NCBI GenBank assembly: GCA_026874595.1
Contig: CM049313.1
Span: 53,369,659-53,433,658, forward strand
Source: Sipunculus nudus
Lineage: Eukaryota > Annelida > Sipuncula > Golfingiida > Sipunculidae
Length of the DNA stretch: 64,000 nucleotides
Reading direction: 5' to 3'
Within the stretch, counting starts at the first letter, position 1; each line of letters starts with the position of its first letter. Below, piece after piece: positions 1 to 12,106 of this stretch. The notes beneath the pieces were generated by a model, which saw only the letters and a program-made list of their open reading frames with translations, was not told the origin of the DNA and ran no database searches. The position numbers were made by a program, and so were the translations under genes.

Positions 1-2975
1 GTCTACAGTAGCGCCTATGATATTATCACATTAGCATACGTGACGTCGGAAAACGGCCAAATTCCAACAATATAAATTGCAATATATGGTACATATTACA
101 GTTAGGTCACTAATTTAAACCTTCATTTTAATGGCGTGCTGACTGGTTAACTTCACTAATGCTACCCTGACACTGGCACGATTTTTGTTCCCGATTTGAC
201 ACGCAATGCGTCGTACCAATATTTAAGTTTTCGTGAAAAAGCGCGAGAGTGTGAAGGAAGCGGGCGTGTGTGCAATGCAAAGAGAGAATTTTGAAATTTT
301 CAAAATTTGGCATGCATTAATTTTCGTACTGTGTGCGTGCCTCTCGCGCGAACCATGCGTGAACACTGCGCGAACTCTGCGCGAACACTTCTGACGGTGC
401 TTGTCTGTGTGCGAAGTCGTCCTGGCAATGGGTTGCGATTCGGGAAGACACCGGGAACTATGCGTGTCCTGGGTGACACTGTGGGCCAATGCGGTACGGT
501 AAACGTGAACAATACTTAACCTATGCGTAATCAAGTAGTGCCATTGCGTGTCAATGTGTACCAATGCGGCCCACAGACGGCCCTTGCCATAACCTGGTTA
601 TCGCACGATGAATATGCACAAATGCACCATAAATTATTTAAAGTGAGTAAATCAAGTCACTTTACCTTAACTATAGTTAGATTAACTGTTATTTATTATT
701 TTTTTTTATTCTAGCATTTAGCAAATATGAGACGATGTTATCGATGCTTTTTAATCAATGTCATGGAATCTAGCAGTAACATTTATGTCAGCTTTACATT
801 CCACACTAATCTGATTTAACACAAATGGCGGTTGGTTTTCAAGGTACAGGTTACAGAAACTGTTTTAGTTGTCAATTTACAAATCATTTCGCGATATTAA
901 AGTAGTTTCTTTATTTGAAACAGCTGTCTGATGAAAATCTATAAAATCAAAATGTTTGGAAGCTTAGATTCAACGCACAGTTGTTCCTCTATTTTTTCGA
1001 GAGCAGTATCTCATTTTGAAATTATTTTAGAGAATCGGTGCGGCGTGTTGTGTGTGAGGCCTACATTATGAAATACCGAGAGGACCTCTCCTGCTCGGAT
1101 CTGTAAGCATAATCTGAATTCCACGTTTTATATGCATTCAGAAGCAGTTATTTATAATTTATTTGTCAATATACCTGAAACAAATATACCCATTTATTCA
1201 AGGATAATAGTGTTGTCTCAACATGTGATATCCAGACAAACACACTGAATTTAAAACATAAACATTTTATGACCTCATGCCTCTCTTCATTTTTACCCTC
1301 TCTTGTAATGGTTATTACCAATTCCGCTGACGTGGCAAAATATTCCACTGCCATCCTGTATCTCAACTACCAGACTAATATGAATGCAGACAATGAGACA
1401 TCGAGGTCCATATTGATCTAATAAATCACCTGAAGATGTTACATTATTCCAGGGATGTAAACTTCAGACAGGTACTAGGAGGAACTTTTATAAGCAGGTG
1501 CCAGATGGCCAAATATTCTAAATCAGATGACGGAACTATAGTATCTAAGGTATAATACCAAATGATACACATAAAAAGGGGTGCCTTCTGATGTTAAAGT
1601 GATAATACGTACTTCACCCAACGCCTGCTGCAAGTCCAAAATAATTCACCTTCTAGCTTCAGTAGCTTAGTATAATTTCAAATTAATCAGTATTAGCATA
1701 TTACACGTTGATTATTTTGCACTTGAAGAAGTTTTCATTCTAAATATGACAATTACTCCTTTGTGCGATATTCTGGCGAAAATGACGAAATTATACAATG
1801 GTGTAGTCTCTGATAGGTGGCGCTGTGTCGTTTTTGCTATATATTATCCAATAGTTTAGGGTTTAAAGCGAAATTGGAATAATGATCTCTTGTGCACATG
1901 CGTGGCATCATTTCATACACGATAATTAGGAAAGGAATTCTCTGAGGAGTGGCCATAGAGGAGTTGCGTGACAACAGTCCAGTGTCTCCACCATCGTTTA
2001 TCATATAGATGAATAGGCCAGGGTTTACACATGTATTAAATGAGACATAGGGAGATAAATGAGCTATTGATGAGTAGAGTAAGAATTGACCATAACGAAA
2101 ACAACATAATTATTTTTTATGCAACTTGTGGACTTTAAGTGTATGCCTATAGATTAAACTTAGGTCCAACTCGGATAAAACATATCGAAAGCTGGAGTGC
2201 AGAATCTGCCACTCGCGTTTGCTAACCCTCCACTGTCATTAACATCAGTGGTTTCCCCGTGTTCTCTTATCTCGTATATTTAATAAACATTGTTAAGCTG
2301 CTTGTCCACTTGTACGGATGAGGATGCAGTTATATTGCAAATAAAACCTTATCCGCATGCGTATCCGCACCCAGTTCCGCACCGCATCCTTACAAGTAGA
2401 CAAGTGGCTTTACACAGTATATAGACAAAGCGTACCCTGGCATATATTATAAGCATCAACAGGCGTGACAAAGGAAATATTCTAAAATGCATAGTTTCTC
2501 ACGCCTGCTGTCAGTTATATTGACCTTTAACTTTTTGAAAGATCAGCACTCTGGTACTCGTTACTTTAATAGACAGTTGTGTCAATAATAACAAGTACGG
2601 TTGGTCGAGCAAATATTTTACACTAAAAAGTTCATATTCCATTAACACCAAGACAGATTCTTGGTGAAACATGTTATGAGACTCGTAAGTGATTATGTTA
2701 TAAGAGCTATGTGGATGAAATCATGCATTTGATCAGCATCAAAAACTGTAACTTTTAATTGTTAAAGCCAATTTGACTAAAATAACTCACAATAGAAGAG
2801 CTTTAATATATCAGTAATAAATACCTGGTTTGCCCTGAAATTTGTAACGCGTGTTTTATCCTATTATGTAGTTTTCTAAAAATTATTATCTGCTTAATTG
2901 CAGAGATGATGCAATTTTTTCTGTTACCGTTTTATATAGGTCATGAAAATCCGTATGCCAGTTGGTCACAGATAA

Positions 2976-2979
<4 letters not shown>
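1..2979. other. Intergenic sequence, no gene supported
   Basis: I see no convincing exon here. Short open frames exist around 130-700 and 1170-1370, but none has good splice borders, protein-like composition or repeat-independent support. Positions about 230-560 are CpG-rich with recurring GCGAAC/GCGTG words. This is the same texture as 57.7-58.87 kb, so the stretch may be a diverged copy of the same kind of dispersed repeat (weak). The remainder is AT-rich unique-looking DNA. Confidence 0.5.

Positions 2980-3031
<52 letters not shown>
2980..3031. repeat. (TA)n microsatellite
   Basis: This is an uninterrupted alternating TA tract of about 50 bp. The Tyr/Ile 'proteins' that can be read across it on both strands are artefacts. 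Confidence 0.95.
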
Positions 3032-3034
<3 letters not shown>

Positions 3035-3049
3035 GATTATATGGAGCAC

Positions 3050-3190
3050 AGAGAGGGGAAGAGCGGGAGAGAGACAGACAGACAGACATACAGACAGAGA
3101 GAGAGAGAGTGAGAGAGAGAGAGAGGAGAAAGCAAGAAGGGTAAACAGACAGGCAAGCGAACGGACAGACAGAAAATCAGACAGAAAACA
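3050..3190. repeat. Purine-rich GA/GACA simple repeat
   Basis: A strand-asymmetric purine tract made of GAGA and GACAGACA runs directly follows the TA tract. Its complement gives the Ser/Leu/Cys-rich pseudo-ORF on the minus strand. Confidence 0.85.
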
Positions 3191-3669
3191 CCTTTATTTA
3201 TATAATACGATTTATCATAATACTTTTCTGTCAATATCAGTGCGTCATTCAGATACCTAGATGTTCAATTCAAATGGTATTTCAAGATACCTGGAGCGAA
3301 TTTGAATCTCATGACATGCTCCGTGCCCCCTGGCGACTTATAAGACATTTGAAAAAGAACAAACGATCAACATCAATATAAATAAAAAAAATCCTAAGAA
3401 ACCTGAACTTAAAGTGCTTACAGATCGTGTTCTTTAATTTCAGATATTATACATTCATATGAACAAATATACCTTTATAATGTCAATTATTTTGCTCTGA
3501 CTAATGATGTTAATTGATACAAATGTCGCTTGAAGATAATCTACACATGTGTGGATGATAATATTTTTTAACAAATAGTTTCTAAACATTTTGTTATTAT
3601 TTCTCTGTGATATGTTCAATATTTTTATTTCATGCAATATATATTTAGCACACATCATATTCATATACA
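3191..3669. other. AT-rich spacer, nothing recognised
   Basis: AT-rich sequence between the simple repeat and the repeat-flanked minisatellite. The minus-strand frame at 3455-3670 has the low-complexity composition expected by chance, and no splice context was found. Confidence 0.5.
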
Positions 3670-4020
3670 TTTAAGGTCAAATAAAAGAATATGTCTCTCT
3701 TTTATAAATCGCATAGAGAATTATAATTTCGATAAAAATGTTCATATTTTTTTAAAATTGATCGTATCATTTTGTTTTATCTTGGTTAGCTGTACCAGGT
3801 TAGCTGTACATTTGTATTGGTTGAGCGAGAATCGACGCGCCGGGGAAAGTATTGTATTGTAAGTAAAAGGCTCTTTTCGAGAGAGGGGTTACAAAGTGCG
3901 CGGCAGATCTAGTTATGCTATTGTTGTGGGGTTTAGCGTGTCTTGTTCCCAGCCTTTTAAGTATTCAGCGTGCTCTTGAATATAGATGGGCTATAGTAGA
4001 ATAAGCAGTCCAGGTTTTGT
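3670..4020 (+). repeat. Left flanking copy of a ~350-bp repeat around the minisatellite
   Basis: This segment matches 5320-5700 in the same orientation. Shared blocks include 'AGAATCGACGCGCCGG', 'GAGAGGGGTTACAAA' and 'GAATATAGATGGGC', in the same order and spacing but with scattered differences. The two copies bracket the 25-bp minisatellite, as would the ends of one tandem-core element or of an old segmental duplication. No coding capacity was seen. Confidence 0.75.
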
Positions 4021-4059
4021 ATTAGTCCTATGAATATAAATGAATTTAAAGATGTGCGT

Positions 4060-4395
4060 ACGCAGTTGTGAAACACAGTCTATGGAGGCTGCCGAGTCCA
4101 GAAGTGCCGACTGACAGTGTAGAGGGGAGCTGAGACCTAGTGTCCAGAGAAGAGCTGCGACCCAGTGTCAAGAGAGGTGCTGCGAGAGGTGCGGCCACCC
4201 AGTGTCCAAAGAGGTGCTGCGACAAATGCTGCTGCATAGTGTCCAGACGTGCTGCGAGAGGTGCTGCGTACGCAGTAGTGAAACACAGTCTTTGGAGGCT
4301 GCCGAGTCCAGATGTGCCTATTTACTGTGAAGAGGGGTGCTGAGACTCAGTGTCCAGAGAAGAGCACGACCCAATGTCCAGAGAGATGTTGCAAG
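4060..4395 (+). repeat. Degenerate, internally duplicated lead-in to the minisatellite
   Basis: A ~70-bp block beginning 'GTACGCAG' followed by 'TGTGAAACACAGTC' occurs at about 4059 and again at about 4266, which is a ~207-bp duplication. Between them are diverged GTGCTGCGAGAGG/CCAGTGTCC words related to the 25-bp unit that follows. I read this as the decayed edge of the minisatellite. Confidence 0.7.
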
Positions 4396-5262
4396 ATGTG
4401 CTGCCAGCCAGTGTCGAGTGAGGTGCTGCCAGCCGGTGCCGAATGATGTGCTGCCAGCCGGTGTCGAGTGAAGTGCTACCAGCCGGTGTCGAGTGGGATG
4501 CTGCCACCTGGTGTCGAGTGAAGTGCTACTAGCCGGTGTCGATTGGGGTGCTGCCACCTGGTGTCGAGTGAGGTGCTGCCAGCTTGTGTCCAGTGAGGTG
4601 CTGCCAGCGGGTGTCCAGTGAGGTCCTGCAAGCTTGTGTCCAGTGAGGTCCTGCCAGCTGGTGTCCAGTGAGGTGCTACCAGCTGGTGTCCAGTGAGGTG
4701 CTGCCAGCGGGTGTCCAGTGAGGTCCTGCAAGCTTGTGTCCAGTGAGGTCCTGCCAGCTGGTGTCCAGTGAGGTCCTGCCAGCGGGTGTCCAGTGAGGTC
4801 CTGCCAGCTGGTGTCCAGTGAGGTCCTGCCAGCGGGTGTCCAGTAAGGTCCTGCCAGCTGGTGTCCAGTGAGGTCCTGCAAGCTTGTGTCCAGTGAGGTC
4901 CTGCCAGCTGGTGTCCAGTGAGGTGCTACCAGCTGGTGTCCAGTGAGGTGCTGCCAGCGGGTGTCCAGTGAGGTCCTGCAAGCTTGTGTCCAGTGAGGTC
5001 CTGCCAGCTGGTGTCCAGTGAGGTGCTGCCAGCGGGTGTCCAATGAGGTCCTGCCAGCTGGTGTCCAGTCAGGTCCTGCCAGCGGGTGTCCAGTAAGGTC
5101 CTGCCAGCTGGTTTCCAGTGAGGTCCTGCCAGCGGGTGTCCAATGAGGTCCTGCAAGCTGATGTCCAGTGAGGTCCTACCAGCGGGTGTCCAGTGAGGTC
5201 CTGCCAGCTGGTGTCGAGTGAGGTCCTGCCAGCTGGTGTTCAGTGAGGTGCATTGAGGTGCC
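4396..5262 (+). repeat. 25-bp minisatellite, about 34 copies
   Basis: The unit is AGGTCCTGCCAGCTGG plus TGTCCAGTG. Variants change the centre to AGCGGG or AAGCTTG, and proximal copies use GTCGAGTG. Because 25 is not a multiple of 3, a stop-free unit is open in every minus-strand frame and repeats every 75 bp as 25 residues. That explains the long overlapping Trp/His/Thr-rich minus frames at 4318-5267, which are not genes. A run of four variant units at about 4676-4775 recurs at about 4926-5025, so about 10 units (250 bp) have been duplicated as a block. Many copies contain CAGCTG. Confidence 0.93.
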
Positions 5263-5319
5263 GCCAACCTGGGTCCAGTGTCACTAGTTCTGGAGATCTA
5301 GAGAGTGTTAAACTAGACA

Positions 5320-5700
5320 ATCAAGGCCAAATAAAAGATTATGTCTATCTGTTATTATCGCATGGGGAATTTCAATTTGATTAAAATGTTCATATTTTAT
5401 GTCCATTGTGATTCTAGATGTTACGATATGGATCGTGTCATTTTGTTTTATTTTCATTTCTCGGGTTAGCTGTACCAAGTGAGCTGTACATTTGTATTTG
5501 TTTAACAAGAATCGACGCGCCGGTCAGAGTATTGCATTGTAAAACAATGGCTGTGTTCAAGAGAGGGGTTACAAAAGGTGTGGCAGATACATGCCATTGA
5601 TGTGGATTTAGCGTGTTTTGTTCCCAGTCCATTAAGGGTTCAGTGTGCTCATGAATATAGATGGGCCATAGTAGAAAAAGCAGGCAAGGTTTTGTTTACA
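5320..5700 (+). repeat. Right flanking copy of the ~350-bp repeat
   Basis: Direct, diverged copy of 3670-4020. The copy runs straight into further CCAGTGTCC/GCGAGAGGT words (about 5700-5770), like the lead-in at 4.1 kb. The left flank, core and right flank therefore look like parts of one larger repeated structure that continues to the satellite array. Confidence 0.75.
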
Positions 5701-5880
5701 CCCAGTGTCCAGCGAAGTGTCGCGAGAGGTCCTGCCGCCAATTGTCCAGCGAAGAGCTACGAGAGGTGCACCGTGCAGTGTGTTTAGAAATAGTACACAA
5801 AGTGGATATAATGGCGTGATTTTCGGATTGTCAACATAGTGGATACCACAGTGTTGTTTATATCCCCATCAACACAGCCA

Positions 5881-7745
5881 GAAACTGCAGCGTCGTTTAT
5901 AAAACCTGATCAACACAGTGAAAACCGCAATCTAATTATAACTTGGTCTACACACCAGAATACCACAATTTTGTTTATATCCTAGTCTATACAGCCAGGA
6001 ACCGCCGCATCGTTTATAACCTGATCAACACAGTGAAAACCGCAACTTTATTATATCCTGGTCCACACACCAGAATACCATGTGTTGTTAATTTCCTAGT
6101 CTACACAGCTAGAAACCGCCTCATCGTTCATAACCTGATCAACAAAGTGAAAACCGCAACTTAATTATAACCTGGTCTACACACCAGAATACCACAGTGT
6201 GCTGTTTATATCCCGGTCTACACAGCTAGAAACCGCCGCATCGTTTATAACCTGATCAACAAAGTGAAAACCGCAATTTAATTATACCTGGTCTACACAC
6301 CAGAATACCACAATGTTGTTTATATCCCAGTCTACACAGCTAGAAACCACTGCATCGTTTATAATCTCATCAACACAGTGAAAACCGCAATTTAATTATA
6401 ATCTGGTCTACACACGAGAATACCACAATTTTCTTAATATCCCAGTCTACACAGCTAGAAACCACTGCATCGTTTATAACCTGATCAACAAAGTGAAAAC
6501 CGCAATTTAATTATATACTAGTCCACACACCAGAATACCACAGTGTTGTTTATTTCCTAGTCTACACAGCTAGAAACAACTGCATCGTTTATAATCGGAA
6601 CAACAAAGTGAAAACCGCAACCTAATTATATCCTGGTCTACACACCAGAATACCACAGTGTTGTTTATATCCGAGTCTACACAGCTAGAAACCGCCGCAT
6701 CGTTTATAACCTGATCAACAAAGTGAAAACCGCAACTTAATTATAACCTGGACTACATACCAGAATACCACAGTGCTGTTTATATCCCGGTCTAAACAGC
6801 TAAAAACCGCCGCATCGTTTATAACCTGATCAACAAAGTGAAAACCGCAATTTAATTATAACCTGGTCTACACACCAGAATACCACAGTGCTGTTTATAT
6901 CCCGGTCTACACAGCTAGAAACCGCTGCATTGTTTATAACCTGATCAACACAGTGCATACCGCAACTTAATTATATCCTGGTCCACACTACAGAATACCA
7001 CAGTGTTGTTTATATCCCGGTCTACACAGCTAGAAACCGCTGCATCGTTTATAACCTGATCAACACAGTGCAAACCGCAATTTAATTATAACCTGGTCTA
7101 TACACCAGAATACCACAGTTTTACACACCAGAATACCAAAATGTTGTTAATTTCCCAGTCTACACAGCTAGAAACCACTGCATCGTTTATAATCTGATCA
7201 ACAGAGTGAAAACCGCAATTTAATTATATCCTGGTCCACACACCAGAATACCACAGTGTTGTTTATATCCCAGTCTACACAGCCAGAAACCGCCGCATCG
7301 TTTATAACCTGATCAACACAGTGAAAACCGCAATTTAATTATATCCTGGTCCACACACCAGAATACCACAATGTTGTTTATATCCTTATCTACACAGCCA
7401 GAAACCGCCGCATTGTTTATAACCAGACCAACACAGTGAAAACCGCAACTTAATTATATCCTGGTCCACACACCAGAATACCACAGTGTTGTTTATTTCC
7501 TAGTCTACACAGCTAGAAATTACTGCATCGTTTATAACCTGATCCACAAAGTGGAAACCGCAACTTAATTATATCCTCGTCTACACACTAGAATACCACA
7601 GTTTTGTTTATATCCTTGCCTACACAGCTAGAAACCGCCGCATCGTTTACCACCTGATCAACAAAGTGAAAACCGCAACATAATTATAACCTGGTCTACA
7701 CACCAGAATACCACAGGGTTGTTTATATCATCATCAACACAGCCA
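5881..7745 (+). repeat. Higher-order satellite block A, copy 1 (1865 bp)
   Basis: The block starts at the unusual 'GAAACTGCAGCGTCG' B-type submonomer. It runs through about 16 trimers and includes a shortened unit near 7116 where an extra 'GTTTTACACACCAG' interrupts the order. The next block repeats all of these variants in the same order, which marks this as the higher-order period. Confidence 0.88.
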
Positions 7746-9608
7746 GAAACTGCAGCGTCGTTTATAAAACCTGATCAACACAGTGAAAACCGCAATTTAA
7801 TTATAACTTGGTCTACACACCAGAATACCACAATTTTGTTTATATCCTAGTCTATACAGCCAGGAACCGCCGCATCGTTTATAACCTGATCAACACAGTG
7901 AAAACCGCAACTTTATTATATCCTGGTCCACACACCAGAATACCATGTGTTGTTAATTTCCTAGTCTACACAGCTAGAAACCGCCGCATCGTTCATAACC
8001 TGATCAACAAAGTGAAAACCGCAACTTAATTATAACCTGGTCTACACACCAGAATACCACAGTGCTGTTTATATCCCGGTCTACACAGCTAGAAACCGCC
8101 GCATCGTTTATAACCTGATCAACAAAGTGAAAACCGCAATTTAATTATACCTGGTCTACACACCAGAATACCACAATGTTGTTTATATCCCAGTCTACAC
8201 AGCTAGAAACCACTGCATCGTTTATTATCTCATCAACACAGTGAAAACCGCAATTTAATTATAATCTGGTCTACACACGAGAATACCACAATTTTCTTAA
8301 TATCCAAGTCTACACAGCTAGAAACCACTACATCGTTTATAACCTGATCAACAAAGTGAAAACCGCAATTTAATTATATACTAGTCCACACAACAGAATA
8401 CCACAGTGTTGTTTATTTCCTAGTCTACACAGCTAGAAACAACTGCATCGTTTATAATGGGATCAACAAAGTGAAAACCGCAACCTAATTATATCCTGGT
8501 CTACACACCAGAATACCACAGTGTTGTTTATATCCGAGTCTACACAGCTAGAAACCGCCGCATCGTTTATAACCTGATCAACAAAGTGAAAACCGCAACT
8601 TAATTATAACCTGGACTACATACCAGAATACCACAGTGCTGTTTATATCCCGGTCTAAACAGCTAAAAACCGCCGCATCGTATATAACCTGATCAACAAA
8701 ATGAAAACCGCAATTTAATTATAACCTGGTCTACACACCAGAATACCACAGTGCTGTTTATATCCCGGTCTACATAGCTAGAAACCGCTGCATCGTTTAT
8801 AACCTGATCAACACAGTGCATACCGCAACTTAATTATATCCTGGTCCACACTACAGAATACCACAGTGTTGTTTATATCCCGGTCTACACAGCTAGAAAC
8901 CGCTGCATCGTTTATAACCTGATCAACACAGTGCAAACCGCAATTTAATTATAACCTGGTCTATACACCAGAATACCACAGTTTTACACACCAGAATACC
9001 AAAATGTTGTTTATTTCCCCGTCTACACAGCTAGAAACCACTGCATCGTTTATAATCTGATCAACAGAGTGAAAACCGCAATTTAATTATATCCTGGTCC
9101 ACACACCAGAACACCACAGTGTTGTTTATATCCCAGTCTACACAGCCAGAAACCGCCGCATCGTTTATAACCTGATCAACACAGTGAAAACCGCAATTTA
9201 ATTATATCCTGGTCCACACACCAGAATACCACAATGTTGTTTATATCCTTATCTACACAGCCAGAAACCGCCGCATTGTTTATAACCAGACCAACACAGT
9301 GAAAACCGCAACTTAATTATATCCTGGTCCACACACCAGAATACCACAGTGTTGTTTATTTCCTAGTCTACACAGCTAGAAATTACTGCATCGTTTATAA
9401 CCTGATCCACAAAGTGGAAACCGCAACTTAATTATATCCTCGTCTACACACTAGAATACCACAGTTTTGTTTATATCCTTGCCTACACAGCTAGAAACCG
9501 CCGCATCGTTTACCACCTGATCAACAAAGTGAAAACCGCAACATAATTATAACCTGGTCTACACACCAGAATACCACAGGGTTGTTTATATCATCATCAA
9601 CACAGCCA
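7746..9608 (+). repeat. Higher-order satellite block A, copy 2 (1863 bp)
   Basis: Nearly identical to 5881-7745 unit by unit, including the short interrupted unit (now near 8982). It differs by scattered single-base changes and small indels. A third, shorter start of the same block begins at 9609 and then diverges. The near-identity implies recent duplication by unequal exchange or a similar process. Confidence 0.88.
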
Positions 9609-10239
9609 GAAACTGCAGCGTCGTTTATAAAACCTGATCAACACAGTGAAAACCGCAATTTAATTATAACTTGGTCTACACACCAGAATACCACAATTTT
9701 GTTTATATCCTAGTCTATACAGCCAGAAACCGCCACATCGTTTATAACCTGATCAACAAAGTGAAAACCGCAATTTAATTATAACCTGGTCTACACCCCC
9801 GAATACCACAATGTTGTTTACATCCCAGTCTACACAGCCAGAAACCGCTGCATCGTTTATAGCCTGATCAACACAGTACAAACCTCAATTTAATAATAAC
9901 CTGATCCACGCACCAGCATACCACAGCGTTGTTTATATCCCGGTCTACACAGCCAGAAACCACAGCGTCGTTTATATCCTGATCAACAAAGTGAAAACCG
10001 CAACTTAATTATAACCTGGTCTACACACCAGAATACCACAGTGTTGTTTATATCCCGATCAACACACCTAGAAACCGCAGTGTCGTTTATATAACCTGAT
10101 CAACACAGTGAAAACCGCAATTTAATTATAATCTGGTCTACACACCAGAATACCACAATGTTGTTTATATCCTAGTCTACAGAGGCAGAAACCGCGACAT
10201 CGTTTATAACCCGATCAACACAGTGAAAACCGCAACTTA

Positions 10240-12106
10240 ATTATATCCTGGTCCACACACCAGAATACCACAGTGTTGTTTATTTCCTAGTCTACACAGC
10301 TAGCAACCACTGCATCGTTAATAACCTGATCAACAAAGTGCATACCGCGACTTAATTATATCCTGGTCCACACACCAGAATACCACAGTGTTGTTTATAT
10401 CCCGGTCTACACAGCTAGAAACCGCTGCATCGTTTATAACCTGCTCAACACAGTGCAAACCGCAATATAATTATAACCTGGTCTACACACCAGAATACCA
10501 CAGTGTTGTTTATATCCCGGTCTAAACAGCTAGAAACCACAGCGTCGTTTATATCCTGATCAACAAAGTGAAAACCGCAACTTAATTATATCCTGGTCCA
10601 CACACTAGAATACCACAGTGTTGTTCATATCCCAGTCTACACATCTCAAAAACGCTGCATCGTTTATAACTTGATCAACACAGTGAAAACCGCAATTTAA
10701 TTATAACCTGATCCACGCACCAGAATACCACAGCGTCGTTTATATCCCGGTCTACACAGCCAGAAACCACAGCGTCGTTTATAACCTGATCAACAAAGTG
10801 AAAACCGCAACTTAATTATATCCTATTCCACACACCAGAATACAACACTGTTGTTTATTTCCCGATCAACACACCTAGAAACCGCAGTGTCGTTTATATA
10901 ACCTGATCAACACAGTGAAAACCGCAATTTAATTATAATCTGGTCTACACACCAGAATACCACAATGTTGTTTATATCCTAGTCTACAGAGCCAGAAACC
11001 ACCGCATCGTTTATAACCCGATCAGCACAATGAAAACCGCAACTTAATTATATCCTGGTCCACACACCAGAATACCACAGTGTTGTTTATATCCCGGTCT
11101 ACACAGCTAGAAACCGCTGCATCGTTTATAACCTGATCAACACAGTGCAAACCGCAATATAATTATAACCTGGTCTACACACCAGAATACCACAGTGTTG
11201 TTTATATCCCGGTCTAAACAGCTAGAAACCACAGCGTCGTTTATAACCTGATCAACAAAGTGAAAACCGCAACTTAATTATATCCTATTCCACACACCAG
11301 AATACAACACTGTTGTTTATTTCCCAATCAACACACCTAGAAACCGCAGTGTCGTTTATATAACCTGATCAACACAGTGAAAACCGCAATTTAATTATAA
11401 TCTGGTCTACACACCAGAATACCACAATGTTGTTTATATCCTAGTCTACAGAGCCAGAAACCGCCGCATCGTTTATAACCCGATCAGCACAGTGAAAACC
11501 GCAACTTATTTATATCCTGGTCCACACACCAGAATACCACAGTGTTGTTTATATCCGAGTCTACACAGCTAGAAACCGCCGCATCCTTTATAACCTGATC
11601 AACAAAGTGAAAACCGCAACTTAATTATAACCTGGACTACACACCAGAATAGAACAGTGCTGTTTATATCCCGGTCTAAACAGCTAAAAACCGCCGCATT
11701 GTTTATAACCTGATCAACAAAGTGAAAACCGCAATTTAATTATAACCTGGTCTACCCACCAGAATACCACAGCGCTGTTTATATCCCGGTCTACACAGCT
11801 AGAAACCGCTGCATCGTTTATAACCTGATCAACACAGTGCATACCGCAACTTAATTATATCCTGGTCCACACTACAGAATACCACAGTGTTGTTTATATC
11901 CCGGTCTACACAGCTAGAAACCGCTGCATCGTTTATAACCTGATCAACACAGTGCAAACCGCAATTTAATTTTAACCTGGTCTATACAACAGAATACCAC
12001 AGTTTTACACACCAGAATACCAAAATGTTGTTTATTTCCCAGTCTACACAGCTAGAAACCACTGCATCGTTTATAATCTGATCAACAGAGTGAAAACCTC
12101 AATTTA
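10240..12106 (+). repeat. Higher-order satellite block B, copy 1 (~1867 bp)
   Basis: A second higher-order arrangement of the same 115-bp units. Diagnostic variants are 'CTAGCAACCACTGCATCG' near 10297, 'CATCTCAAAAACGC' near 10642 and 'CCCGATCAACACACC' near 10861. They recur 1867 bp later. The boundaries are approximate because every unit is similar. Confidence 0.75.

Noticed and set aside
128-564. Overlapping frames at the left end of the window
   Set aside because: They arise from a CpG-rich, stop-poor stretch open on both strands; no gene signals.
4318-5267. Long minus-strand Trp/His/Thr-rich frames (up to 241 codons)
   Set aside because: They are the stop-free 25-bp minisatellite read in its three frames, giving the same 25-residue period in each; no start context, splice sites or non-repeat sequence.
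5943-8029. Two nearly identical 73-codon frames in the satellite
   Set aside because: They are the same 115-bp repeat units read through twice, 1865 bp apart; all other units have stops, so there is no selection for coding.
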